NCBI RefSeq assembly: GCF_000208745.1
Contig: NC_030856.1
Location: 1,285,659 to 1,349,658, forward strand
Direction of reading: 5' to 3'
Source of the DNA: Theobroma cacao
Taxonomy: Eukaryota; Streptophyta; Magnoliopsida; Malvales; Malvaceae
Length of the DNA stretch: 64,000 bases
Below, in pieces: positions 1 to 12,900 of this stretch. The notes beneath the pieces are model-generated. The model worked only from the letters and a program-made list of their open reading frames with translations. It made no database searches and was not told the origin of the DNA. Position numbers and translations under genes: made by a program. Each line of letters begins with the position of its first letter. The stretch's first letter is position 1.

Positions 1-997
1 CTGCAGTTTTCTCTTTCGGGGCTGAATTGTGTTCCTGAGGAGAGGTTTTGGAAGCAGTTGGACCATCAGAGGACTCAGAGCTTGCAGCAGCTGATGGAGA
101 TGATACCCCATTAGTTGACACACTGCTTGGAGGAGAATCAAGCTTGGGAACTTGGATGGAATTGACAGTAGCAGTTGAGAAGCTTTCCACTACATGAACA
201 CCCATGTCTGAACTAGGTTGATTTTCAGCATCCGAGGTGACCAAACTTTCGGAACTTTCAGAGTCCAAATTGGAACATGAGATCCCAAAATACTCAGAAA
301 CCATCATCTGGTTCTCGTTCACAATTTTTGGATCCGGAAACTCGATCTTTTCTAACTCGCACTCACTTGTTTCTGAATCCTTCACAGTTGCATCAGCAAC
401 CAAATCTGTAGGCATTGCAGGAATAGCAATTACTTCGGGAGAGGATCCAGCATATGCGAGAGACAATTGGACAAAACCAGCAGGTGAATGGAACAGATCA
501 GTTGAAGAAAGAGAGAATACTTTCTCTAATTTCCCATTCTTGAGGAGTACTTCAGACAGCGGCACCAACGCAAACCCCAACAACTGGTCTTCAAGATAAT
601 TCCTCACTCTACTCATCATGAATATCTCAATCTTGAGAGAGGAGTCAACAGTTCGAACATTGAGGCGAAGATTTTCATTGAACACTGGATTCCTCCCACC
701 ACCATTGATGATCTTGGTGGAAACTGTGCTTTCAGGATCACTAGTGAGGCAAAGCTTAGCATAGACATCCTGCTTTTGGTAAATGCAGATGTTTTGGATG
801 TCTCTTGCCTGATGGACATAAACCTCAAGAACACCAATGAAGTTCTCTTGGTTGGACACAACAGCTTCCCTTCTGTTAACATCAGACCCATTCAATAAGC
901 CACCGGAGTTCCTAGTGAAGAAGTCGGATTTCTGCGTCTCAGGCTCAGCTACAGCAGAGCTCTTGAATGGTGAAACAACTGACTGTGGGGAATCCAT
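1..997 (-). CDS. C2-domain (CaLB) protein, 5' part of the gene, cut by the window edge
   Basis: A minus-strand reading frame starts at the ATG at 997 and stays open to base 1, so 332 codons are visible and the C-terminus is missing. Residues about 54-160 form one C2 domain, a lipid- or calcium-binding fold: it begins IGVLEVYVHQARDIQNI and contains QDVYAKLCLT, GGRNPVFNENL and DQLLGFALVPLSEV. After it comes a long Ser-rich, low-complexity tail (about 190-332). The N-terminal 50 residues show no signal peptide. The 5'UTR is split: an intron runs about 1019-1969 (donor AAG/GTGAAT, acceptor CCAG), with the leader exon from 1970 to roughly 2150. Similar plant proteins are annotated as calcium-dependent lipid-binding family; by position the likely counterpart is Arabidopsis At5g55530 (from memory). 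The exact ligand is unknown. Some loop aspartates of calcium-binding C2 domains are not obvious, so calcium dependence is uncertain. Confidence 0.85.
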   Translation of the reverse strand, partial: MDSPQSVVSPFKSSAVAEPETQKSDFFTRNSGGLLNGSDVNRREAVVSNQENFIGVLEVYVHQARDIQNICIYQKQDVYAKLCLTSDPESTVSTKIINGGGRNPVFNENLRLNVRTVDSSLKIEIFMMSRVRNYLEDQLLGFALVPLSEVLLKNGKLEKVFSLSSTDLFHSPAGFVQLSLAYAGSSPEVIAIPAMPTDLVADATVKDSETSECELEKIEFPDPKIVNENQMMVSEYFGISCSNLDSESSESLVTSDAENQPSSDMGVHVVESFSTATVNSIQVPKLDSPPSSVSTNGVSSPSAAASSESSDGPTASKTSPQEHNSAPKEKTA

Positions 998-1018
998 GAT
1001 AACACCAAGAAAATGAAC

Positions 1019-1969
1019 CTGGCAAAGCACACAAGAAATACCTCCTTGAAAATCAAGTCACCCAAAAATCAAAACGTAGAAAATTAAATCTCCCCCAAAC
1101 CAATTCCAACAACAGAAAGCTTCAAATTTAGCCAAATAGAACTCAAAGCTGACACTAAGAAACAATTTCCAAATCCAAAACCTGATTAGAACCTAAAACC
1201 CAAAATCTTCAAGCAAAACCCTAGTTGATGAAAAATTAAATTGAAGCCAAATTATGAACCTCTATGTTGCTAAGAACCCATGCCACAAACCTAGTCCCTT
1301 CCCTAAGCTGAAAGAAGCAAAACCACTACTAAAGCTAAAACCTTCTCAAAATCTAGCAGCCAAAGACTCAGAAGATGTGATTTTTATTAAGCTGACAACT
1401 TCCAATCAAAGACCCTCGACCTCCAAAACATGAAGCAAAGACAAAAGCCGAAAGATAAACCCCAAATCCAAAGCCTTTCTAGCCCTTACTTTTAACAAAA
1501 AAATTCTTCAATTTTAAAACCAAGAAACCAACAACCCAAAAAAGCTGGAACCTTCACTAAACAGCTTCAAAGACATAACCCCAACTGAACATAGCCAAAA
1601 CCAGGAACTGAAAACCAAACCCCAAAACTCAGCTTGAACTGAAAGAAATAGAGAATTCCCTTTACTACTCAGAAACCAAAAACCCTCCCTCAAAAATGGA
1701 AACTTTCAAGTGAGCTAGTTTCCGAAACCCCCTGAGAGACTTCAGACTTAATAGAATGCAAAGACCCATCAACAGTCACAAGCCCAGATTCCAATAAAGC
1801 AACCAACTTTTCTTCACAAAAACCGGAATCCAAGGAAGAGTAAAACCAGGGGAAAAGCAAAACAATTATAAAATAAAAAGCAATTAAAATTCCCAACTTT
1901 GCTCTTAACTTAAACAAATTCAAAGCAATAAAAACAAAAACAACAAGAAAAAATATGAATTATATTCAC
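1019..1969 (-). other. 5'UTR intron of the C2-domain gene
   Basis: On the minus strand an exon ending CCCAAG is followed by GTGAAT, and a TTTGCCAG acceptor lies 22 bases before the start codon. The roughly 950-base interval is AT-rich and stop-filled, as expected for a leader intron. Long leader introns often raise expression in plants; here that role is inference. Confidence 0.6.
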
Positions 1970-2150
1970 CTTGGGCTTTTAGCTTTATGCCTTCAAAGTC
2001 AAAAGAAAAAAAAAAGGAACTGATATTTCTCTTGGAATCTGTGGCTCTAATCCGAGATCTGGACACAACCCGGTTCCAAAATCAAGGTGCTTTTTTGGTT
2101 TTTCTGATCTTTTTTGGTCTTGTTTTCCCTTGCCTTCTCTTGGTTTCTAA

Positions 2151-5100
2151 CAAGTGAACTGGTTGTACACGGCACTAAGACTGTGTTCTAATAAAAAAAA
2201 AAAAAACCAAGACAAGGAATAAAATCTTACAACAAAAAATGAAAAACCCAACACAGAGGATTCTCAGGGGCGTGTGTGGAAACTTGTCGGATAGACAGAC
2301 AGAGAGAGAGAGCGTATGTCTTTGGGGCTGTTGGGTCGGTATGTTATGGATATATTTGTTCCTTGTTTTTTTTTCCCTCCTTATCTATTTCTTAATGATT
2401 ACAAAGACTTATACTATTTCTTCTTACTACCCACCATTTGTGTACACTGTCAGAGAGCAATCATTATTAAATATATACTTCCATAATTATGTAACATAAT
2501 TATACAGTAAGCAAATTAATACCATCTTCATCTCTTTCTCTGTCTCTCTTCGAATAATCATCCTATACTTAACATTTATAAAATTTCATGTTTTACCCAA
2601 GTTTTATACTTTTTTTACATAACAAAAAATATATAAATTTATCACTGAATCAAACTTTCAAATGCATTACAGTCTCGAATCTTGTTCTAATTTCATTGGT
2701 ATCATTGAATCAAATATTTGAATATATTCAAATATAGAAAATCGAAACATAAGCCATTTGGTAATAATTTGAGGTTATAAGAAAATTTCTTCCACCTATT
2801 ATAGTAATAGTTATAGTTTTTCTTTTCTTTTTGTTTTTCTTGGTACGAAGACTGGGAGCACCGGCCCACGCGGTGAGGGAAGAGAAATGGGCAATGGCAG
2901 ACGGGGCCAATGAGAAGGGAAATGTGTGCGGTATTTCATAGGGGAAGTGGGGACACCAAGGTCATGTTAATGTGATTACTGTTTCAACTGTGCAGCTTGT
3001 CATGTTCTGTCTCTGCTTCCTGCCTGCCGCCCCCTTTTTCCCTGTGGGGGGGCTTTTGCGTTCTCCTTTTTCTTCCATCTTTTGTTAACGGTTCAAACTT
3101 TGGAATTTCTTCAACTTTCATCTCTTTGCTCTTCAAGAATATACAATTAAAATTGGAATCAATTCACCCTAAATTTATCTGAATTTTACTGGCTTCTATG
3201 TTGGTATGTTTTCTCTCTATTCCCACAATTTTCATTTAACTTTATTGTACCTACAACTATAAAAGTCTAACCTTGACTAAACCGTATTAAAATCATAAAT
3301 CAGTTAGAATATCACAATCTATGCTTAATGGTACGGTTTATTTGTCTATAATATCTTTCGTTACGTCAAAGAAGCAAATAAATTTATTATTTTATTACGA
3401 TTTTTTTTCAAGGTGGAGATCGATTGTATCTTGGTTGTATGTATTTATCATTTTCACTTAATTTCTTCGAATTCATTTCATTGAGAACAAACACCTACGA
3501 AATTCATAACATGTTTTAAAGAAAAGGGTACATCAAAAAGGCCATTAAAATACAAAATTCGACAATTTTCACTTACTTTCCTCTGTCATTCGAGCATCAA
3601 TTGATAAGTTTGTACATCTCAATGAAATCACGAGAGTGTTGAGAGAAATATGTTCTTCAAGAGTAACAAGTGAAAATGAAGAAAAAGTTGAAACCAATCT
3701 ACAAATCTATTTTGTCAACGTTGGAGGCTAAAAGGTATCATAGCAGCCCCTTTGTCACATTCGAATACTTCAACGTACCTTTAGCTTTTTCTCATGCTTT
3801 GTTAACCTAATTATCTCAATCGTACTGATTATAAGTTAAATCAATAAGATTATAACACGATTTTTTTCACTTATTATCAATTGATTTTAAATTAAATATT
3901 TGTTTTAAAAATTTAATATGATATTAAAACAAGTAATATACCTCCCCATCTTGTCTCTTTCGTGATAAGTTATCTCATGATAGATCATGCGAATAAAAAT
4001 AATATCAACAAATATATCATGAATATATAAATATAACATGAGCCTCTTCATCTATAATCAATTAGATGTTCATCTTAAAAATTCGACAAACTTGCAAGAT
4101 AACCCTACCTTGCAATTTTGGCCAAATTTTCAAGCATGGAAAAGAAATGGGAATTGATCAGTTTGGGATTTTTGGTTACTTATCATTGGATTTGTTCTTC
4201 ATCATGTTCTTGCATCCTTCAAAGTATGCAAAAGAGAGCAAGAGATGCCAAATTCAAAGAACAAATTGCTAGACCACCAACTATTTGCCCTCCCCCCCCT
4301 TTTTTCTTTTTGTTTCATTCCTTTACAATGTTTTGACAAATCCTACTCTGAATTTGACATTATCCCAAACCCAAGAATTGAAGTGAGATCAAAGTAAATA
4401 AAATCTAAATTTCTGATATGATAAATCCGACAATCATGCATGATTGTCAGGTAGCAGTATTTTCTTCGGGCATTAATAGTTCTAGATGAAAATTCTTTTG
4501 TTTATTTTGTGTTTTAACAATGGAATCAATGGGAAATTTCTGTTCTGATAATGACAAGTTACCTCAAAATTATGATAAATGGAAAGAGGGTGATTGATTG
4601 GGAAATGTTTGCATTACCTATCCATCCTGCCTGTGGAAAAATAGAGAAATATTAATGCATTGATTGCAAGTACTCAATGCAACCTTTGGCCATGATCAAC
4701 CATTGCCTCTTACTAATTTGACAGTGATTTCTCCTATTTGGGTTTTCTTACTAAAGTTCTATGAAGTCAATGGATGCAAATAATGAATCTAAATGATATT
4801 ATTTCGTTATATTTATCGATTTTTTTTATATCTAAAATTAATATAACGTCGAAGATTTTGTCAACTCCGTAAAAATCAAAGAAAAACAAATATTTAAAAA
4901 CCGAAACAATAGTTAAATACTAAGGACTGCTTTAGATGTTTTAGTTCTTCCCTTGAAATACACTAGAACTGGAAGTTGGAAATGATTTTTCTACTAGGTT
5001 CAGGAAAATTTATATCATTAATGCATATCAAGTTTATTTGAATTTGTATAGAACAATTCATCATGGAAAATGGTTTTTAAGTCTATACCTTATTGGTAAG

Positions 5101-8100
5101 GACCATACTTGTTTCAGTCTTCCCCCATGTGAACTTGAAAGCAACCCTGCTGCAAACACCCAACAGCCACAGGCTGCTGCCAATGCAATGCCCTTTCTTC
5201 AATGGCAAATCTGAAAACTTAGTTCCAGCTTTTGCCCTGCTTGCGGTCAAAACCATGCATTTCTAGACCCCCAAAAAGAAGTTTGGGTAATTAATTTTTG
5301 AGTGTTAATTCAGATGAATGTATAGAAGGAGTCAATTAGTAGGTGGGTTTTAGACTATTCAAAAAAGTTTTTCTTTAAAATAAAATAAAAAGGAATCAAA
5401 CCTCAACCGCCTAGTATCCAACTAATAGGAGGCTCTAATTGGGAGGGAGGGGGGGACAGCATGTCAATAATTGCAAAAGAACAAATCAATCAATGTTCTT
5501 TTTGGTGCGTGATAAGTGATAACTCATCTATTATTAGGCAAGTATGATAGATATAAATGATAGTGTTATATACCTAAAAAATTGAAGGATCTTTTTAATC
5601 TAAACTCACCCAAGAAAACCCAAGGAGGAAATGCTTTTCCTTTGTGGTAAGGATCAAATTGTTTGAAGGGGTGGAAAACAGGAGATGTTAGATCAATCAA
5701 AGACTTAAGGCAAAAAGTGAAAAGGATGTGTAGAATTCCATCATGCTTTAGGGGCAAAAATCCTCCCTCCACTGAGGGAAGGAGGAGGAGAAGAAGAGAG
5801 CACTAGCTTTCCAGCAATGGGGCCCATTGTTATTTTACATGCTCCTCTATCTCCCCCCCCCCAAAGTCTTGTGCTGTATAATTCAAACTAAAATCCCTAT
5901 TTGCAAAGCCAAAATGGTAGAAATCAATGACCTTTAACTATCCCTTTGAAAAAAACACACATCTAAAATCCATCAATGGTAGACTTTTGAGGGGATGGCA
6001 CATGTGGCCCACTTGACCCTCCAAACCAAACAGTCCTTTTCCATTTTTTTCAATCAAGGGGGTGACACTTGGGGGGGCAGAAAAGGGTTTCCCATGATAG
6101 GGATAGGAATGGAGCTTTCTTCCTCTCTTCACCTTGTTTCCTTTTCTCCTTTTACTCTTTTTCATTTTAAGGGTGATAGAGAGAGGTGAGACCAATTTGA
6201 GCATAATTTCATGTATTAAAATTCTTCTCTTTCTTTTGCCATATGCATACGTACTGCCATTAGCATAGGTACAAAACCCTTAGTCCCCCCCATTGACTAT
6301 AATAAGTTATAATCCCTGTAATTTCACCATTAAAGGCAATAGTTTGGTTGTTGAAGAACCTTTTGGGTGGGTGAGGTCTTTTTGAAAATTAAAATGATGA
6401 GGATAATAAACTTTTAATTATACCCCAAAAAAAAAACCCTTTTTTGGGTCTTGATCCTTTTAAAATTGTCAAGAAACAAAACTGGGAGAAGCTTCTTTTC
6501 TGGGTTAGAATATTTGTCAATCTTTGAGGCTCCACTTGAGAGGAACAGTTTGCTAAATTAAATTAATATTCTCACCAATTTGCATTTGTCACTTCGAACT
6601 TTTGTGTTTTCTTTGCTGAAATGTCAGCAAATCTTGACTCTTCTTGGTATCATATCAGACAGATAACTTAATTAAACATAGCTTAGTTTGAAAAACTTTG
6701 CTGCAACCCCAATCACCATGGCCATTTTTAACTACTGTCAGATGCTTTTCTAGGTTGTTGTTCAAGCCCCAGTGTCTTTCACTTTTTGTAACATTGAGCC
6801 CTGTCAAACACAACCAATCCCACATTCTCCTGTTATACAAATTTTAGAACATTCTGGTTGCTGTTCTTTTTATATTATTTATGCTCCTGGTACAGTGAAG
6901 TTAAGTGGTAATGTATGAGTATTATATACTAACGATGGTATTCAATCATATTTAACTTTAATAATTCTGGGTTTATGGTCTTGTGACGTTTTCACAGATA
7001 ACTAGTAGAAGATATATCCAGCAAAAGGAAAATTGCCTAAGCAAAGAGCATACTATTTCTACATAATCTGATAAAAAGATATGAGGTCCAAGTGCTCCTT
7101 AATTCAGGCAGTGAAATTTGCTTTCTTCTGCATTTTGGGTTGCAAAATTTTTTGTTCTTATTGCTTTGGACCTAACAATTTTGGGAAGCTGAAAAGAGAA
7201 TTAACTTGTACCTTACAACAAGGAAGAAAGAGGGGGGAAGGGAAAACCAAAAACAAAGAATGGGATGAATACAAAAATGATCACATAAAATTTTATCCAA
7301 ATCTGCAAACTACAACAAACTTTGAATGTGAAATTTCCATTGTCATTGAAGTATTTCCAGTCAATTGTCCACTGGCATTAAGAACACTAGAGAAAGTGGA
7401 AGCTCTTGCCAGGAACTCTTGCAGCAGCAGGGGAATCAATAATCAATTTCTGAACAGAATGGAGAAAGCTAGAGAAAGTGGGGAGCCTCAGCTTTTGGGC
7501 TGTGTCAAAAGGCAGCAGATTACAGCAAAGCAATTGGCCTCACAGAAATTGTATTAAAAAAAAAGTTCAGTACATTTATTAAATCATCAGAAGCAAACTT
7601 TATATTCATTAAAATTTGAGAAAAGTGACCCTTGGGGTGTGATTGAGCAAAATGCAACCCTATCTGGAAGTGAACAAGTTGTTAATCATTCTAACAGAAC
7701 CAGAAATCAGGACCATTGTCACTAGACCAGCATTATTGTCCTTCTGACAAACTCTAAGGTGAGGGGTGGTGTACATGGCAGGCTCAGGCTTTGAACATAA
7801 AAGGAACTAGGCTGAACAAAAATGTACGGCAACAAGCTTAGACAAAGTTTGCATGATTGGATGCACTGCATTAATGCTCTTCAAGGAACTAGGGTCCCAT
7901 GCAGGATTCATCCTACTCTGATCAGATTTGTATTTGATACAGTGATAAAGGTATAGATTCTATATCCTATCAATGAATCAAATGTTTATTTTTATACATT
8001 TGCAGGGTATCAAATATAAATTTCAATATAACAATTATTAAAGGAGAGCATTAATATCAACCATCTTTGTGGCTGACATTGGGGTATTTTATTATATGGT

Positions 8101-9884
8101 CTGAAATCCTTTTCTTGAGAGATGATATTAATTGGAGGAGTCCCAACTTGGGTCAGATTCATGAAGGGCCCTGCCCTTCTGAATTCTGTGTTGAACCATG
8201 ATCCTCAAGTTTGACAATGCTTGTTGACTTGGTGTTGTCAAAACTTTAGTGGCTAATGCTGATGGGCACACACTGAAACAACTAGGATAGGAATCCTATG
8301 CTCCTTGGGAGCCCCTCAATGAGATTCAAAACTCTTATGTAGTACTTTTGCTTTGTATTCATGTAGTTGGGCTTCTCTTTGGGCATGGTGGGTTGGGATT
8401 AGAATAGGCTGTTGTGATTATGAGCAGAGGCATAATGGCCTTGACTGATGGCCCATTAAAGCTCCTAAGACCCATTTTTAGGTCATTTTAAATATTTTTT
8501 TTATATTTACGAAATTTCGATTATCTGACTTAATGATAAGTACATGTATCTTAACTTTAATTCGAAACTCAATAATAACTACATGTATCTTAACTTTAAT
8601 TTAAAGCATTTTTAGGCTAAAGTTTTCATCCCAAAAGACAAGACAAAGGAAAAGGGGACTAAAATCAGCTATCATTATTTAATGGGACAGCTAATGGGGA
8701 CCAAGAGCTCTGTCTATCAACTATTAGCCCCAAGCTTTTTGGCTCCACCACAGCCCACTAACGGCTACATTTTTGAATGTTGTGAATTGACTTTCTTGTC
8801 CTTATTGATTAATTTGGCCGATGATGATGATGATGATGACGATAATGATAATGATTAAGAATCTTTTTTCTAATTTTTCTTTTTCAGTAATAAAAAAAAG
8901 GTTTTTCTTGTCTTTTTTATAATAATTATTAATCAATTAATTAATAAATTAACATTGATCAAAAACGTTATTTATCATTTTATATTTACGTAGGATTAAC
9001 GTAGAGAGTAAAAATATTGCATAGTTATATCAACATATCACGTCACCATTTACTATAATATTTTCACATGCCATGTCAACACTATGTAATATAAAAAATG
9101 ACAAATAATGTTTCGATTAACAATAATTAGTTAATTTGATATTAACACTAGGTTAAAATCATACGAGAAAAAAACCGAATATACTACTTAGCAAAACTCT
9201 TTTATTATTTTTTATATTAATTTAAAAAATAAGTTTACATCTCTCATTTTAAATAAGATCGCAAGGAGTTGATATCGAGTCTATTTCAATTAGATTCAAT
9301 ACAATTAATTTAGCTTAATCCAAACTCAAGAACAAGTCGAGCTTTAAATATTTTGTTTAAGCTTGATAAAATTGGAAAGTATGAAAATGATTTTCGATAT
9401 TTTTTCATGTTTGTAAGGAAAAATATAAAAGTGGATGTAAAATATTTTTGGATTAATGAAATTAAATCCATTGACACTCTCTGAGAGCGTAAGATATTTT
9501 CTATTAACTTGAAAAAATCATCTTACATTGTCAAGAATATAAGATAATTTTTCAAAACAAACTATACACTTTCCTTTTTCATCTTAAAAATCGATAATTT
9601 TCTGCAAGGTGATCTTAATAACGAAAAACTATTTTCTTCAATTTATTGAACACAAAAGAAAACATTAGATTTTCCGGTATAATATTTTTTCCAACCAAAT
9701 TAATTTTCGATAAAAGTGTCGGAAATGGAAGGACATTATAGTCAATTCACATATACTCCCCCTGATTCTACAGATTTAAAAATTCAAAAAGATCCAACGG
9801 TCATCTCCATCCCCCTCCCTTCAACAACAAAACCTTTACTTCCCTTCCTCTCTCTCCACATTCAAATTCAAAGCACACTCTTCC
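2151..9884. other. Large intergenic region without a supportable gene
   Basis: About 7.7 kb lies between the divergent C2 gene (minus) and kinesin gene (plus). It is AT-rich with many T and A runs. The ORFs in it are short, match no family I recognise, and lack splice-supported extensions. The longest starts with ATG at 7081 and ends at 7557 (158 codons, basic, one hydrophobic stretch near residues 10-28); I do not call it a gene. Local structures are a 20-base perfect palindrome (4429-4448), a short GAT-type microsatellite (8818-8857) and a 39-base imperfect tandem duplication (8541-8601). A GC-richer island at about 2850-2960 lies roughly 0.8 kb upstream of the C2 leader and may be promoter-proximal. 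Confidence 0.5.
8541..8601. repeat. Imperfect 39-base tandem duplication
   Basis: The 20-mer ACATGTATCTTAACTTTAAT occurs twice, starting at 8542 and 8581. Each copy is preceded by a related AATRATAA-type stretch, giving a two-copy tandem with a 39-base period. There is no coding potential. Confidence 0.6.
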
Positions 9885-9903
9885 CTCTCTCTCTCTCTCT
9901 CTC
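9885..9903 (+). repeat. CT microsatellite in the kinesin leader
   Basis: A pure CT run lies about 70 bases before the kinesin start codon. Such pyrimidine tracts are common in plant 5'UTRs and can be bound by GAGA-binding BPC factors; any function here is inference. Confidence 0.7.
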
Positions 9904-9971
9904 AGAGATCTCAAATCTCTCCTTATCTCTCCATTTCTCAAACCCAAAAAGGAAAGAAAGAAAGGAAAACA

Positions 9972-12900
9972 ATGAAATCAACTAAAGAAACAGCCGTCGC
10001 CGAGAATGGCCGTTTCCTGGGAAGCATTTCGACGTCTTCACTTCGGAATTTGCTTCCGAAATCGAAGCTTAAGAGGAGCACAAAGAAACCCAACTCTGAA
10101 AACACTCCTCCACCAGATCCCAACATTATTGAAGTAAATAACTCGGCCCAGTTTTTCCCCAAATCCCCACTGTCCAAATCGCTTACTTCCGACGCCTTGA
10201 TCGTCCCATCTGACGGTGACCGTGAAATGTTGCCTCCTATGGAAACTTCCATCAAGGTATAGTAAACAACATTTTAAAAAAATGTTTCCATTTTTTGAAA
10301 TTTTTATATTTATTTTTGAATAATTGTGTGGAATTTAAGCAGAACGAGATTGTTGAATCTGATGAACAGAGTGGAGAATTGGGAAATTTAGATCCATCTG
10401 TGAAGGTAAATTTTAAGACTTGATTATTAACTTTTTAGTGTAATTTAGTTTCCATAATTTTGAAGCTTTAGCATATTTAGAAACTTGATTATGAAATCTT
10501 TCTGGGTTTTTCCTTTTATTAATTGAAGCTTGGTTTTTAATGAAAATTAAGTTCTGTAATTTTTTTTTTTGAAAAATAGGTAGTAGTGAGAATTAGACCC
10601 ATAAATGGTCAAGAAAAAGAAGTGGATCGAACAGTGAGGAAGATTTCTTCAGATTCCTTGTCTGTTTCTGACCGCAAATTCACATTCGATTCTGTTCTTG
10701 ATTCAAATTCTAATCAGGTTAGTCAGTACTTACTCATTTGATCTAATTTTAGTTTCTTTTAAAAGGGTGTTTTTGACTCATAAACTGTTTGTTTTTGGTG
10801 GCTTCCAGGAGGATGTTTTTCAGTTAATTGGTGTTCCTTTGGTTAAAAATGCATTGTCTGGTTACAACACTTCAATATTGTCTTATGGACAGGTAATTTT
10901 TGGAATATATCAATATTGTTTAGATGAATATTCGTATCAAGAAAATTTACTGGTAATTTGTGTATAGTTTCTCTATCTCTATCTCTATATCAAGTGATAT
11001 CCAACAAGCAAAGGCAGGAATTGTTCCCGCCATGTTTGTAGTTGATGGGGTGAGTTTGAAAGGTTTGTTGAGTTGATAGCAATGGGATTGTTTTTGTCTG
11101 AGTCGAGGGAGATTATGGATGATGAGGATAGGATGGATTGAGAAGAAGAGCTATTATAATTAGCCTTTAGAAATTTAGAACTTGATAAATTTCCATCAAC
11201 ATGTTTGCAGAACTTATTTAAGTACAAAACTTGAGATAATTCCTGAGTTTAACAAAGAGATAAATAGCCATAGATAGCAGAGGTAGGGGTTGATAACTAC
11301 AGAAGTTGATAACTACTGGAGTGCTTTGTTGAGATGAGACTTATCTCTATTACATATGACCAACTGACCATGATTCATATATAATTACTTAAATGGTCAA
11401 TAGACTGGAAGTGGAAAGTCTTACACGATGTGGGGTCCTCCAAGTGCAATGGTCGAGGATCCTTCACCTAGAAGCCACCAGGGGATTGTTCCTCGTATCT
11501 TCCAAATGCTGTTCTCTGAGATTCAAAGAGTATGTTTCTCTTTTCCTTACTTTGAATTTTATTAGGAAATGAGTATCAGGAGTCTGGAAGTGTAGTTCAT
11601 TAAATTTCCTATGTTTAATTTATAGGAGCAAGAGAACCTTGATGGGAAACAGATAAATTATCAGTGCCGTTGCTCCTTTCTCGAGGTATGTACTGGTTTG
11701 AAGGCTTGTATAAACAATGTATGGACTTATTGCTTTACAAAGATGTAATGCGTTCTGTATGAACGATTTACAGATTTACAATGAGCACATTGGGGATTTA
11801 CTCGATCCAACTCAAAGGAACCTTGAGGTGAATGTTCACATCCTTGACTAACAGTTTCTCACGGTTTAGTGCATAATGGTGTATAACTGGTTTATTGGAC
11901 GTTGTTTCAGATAAAGGATGACCCAAAAAATGGATTGTATGTCGTGAACTTGACTGAGGAATATGTTTCTAGCTATGAGGACGTAACTCAGATTTTGATT
12001 AAGGTAGCCAGGAAACCATTTCAACTTTGAATGCATGTTTATCTAGCATGCTTTCTTCTTATATCATTTTTTTTGAAATGCTCTTCTTATATCATATTGA
12101 CATGCAATTTTGTCTCCATGCATGTATTGAATACTCTTTTTAATATGAGTGTTGCAGGGGCTTTCAAGTAGAAAAGTTGGAGCAACAACTGTAAATTCTA
12201 AGAGCTCTCGGTCTCATATTGTGTTTACTTTTGTCATAGAATCTTGGTGCAAGGTATAGTTTAGTTTTGCAGATTTCTTATTTTTGTGGTGTTAGTCAGT
12301 CTGGTTTAGTTTTGTGGCATTTGCTTCTACTGTGGATGGTATTCAGGTCCGTGATCAATGTGACCATATATAATTATGCACATCTAGATTTTAACAATTC
12401 CAAGCAAAAAATAATGAGCTGATATCATTGTGTTAAAGCCTTATTTGTTCTTAACGTTGGGTTGATCATTGATTCATACCACAGGGAGCCTCATCAAAAT
12501 GTTTCAGCAGTTCAAAGACAAGCAGAATCAGCCTGATTGATCTTGCCGGACTGGATAGAAACAAACTTGAAGATGTGGGTAGGCAACATGTCCAGGAAGG
12601 GAAAAATGTCAAGAAGTCCCTATCACAGCTTGGGTATGCTGTCATTACCCTCACATAATTTGGAAATCATTAAGATGGTGTTTAGTTGTTAACATGTTTC
12701 AGAACTCGAGTTAAACACCGTCATTGTTGGTTATTGGCATAAGCAAAGCTTTTCTATAATTTCTTTTTTGTTTCATTGGTGTAGATATTTGGTGAACGCT
12801 CTTGCAAAAGAAACTCAACCTGAAGATGCTCCATATCAAGGTTCCTGTTTAACACGTATACTCAGAGAATCCCTCGGTGGCAACGCCAAACTCACAGTTA

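Noticed and set aside
237..599. 120-codon plus-strand ORF
   Set aside because: It lies antisense within the open frame of the C2-domain gene; the minus-strand translation is clearly the real one.
7081..7557. 158-codon plus-strand ORF in the large intergenic region
   Set aside because: No recognisable domain, odd composition, no splice-linked exons and no paralogue in the window; it is probably chance or part of a noncoding transcript.
2151..9884. MicroRNA precursor in the large gap
   Set aside because: I compared by eye with common conserved plant miRNAs (156, 159/319, 160, 164, 166-169, 171, 172, 390, 393-399) and saw no match. A folding scan was not possible.
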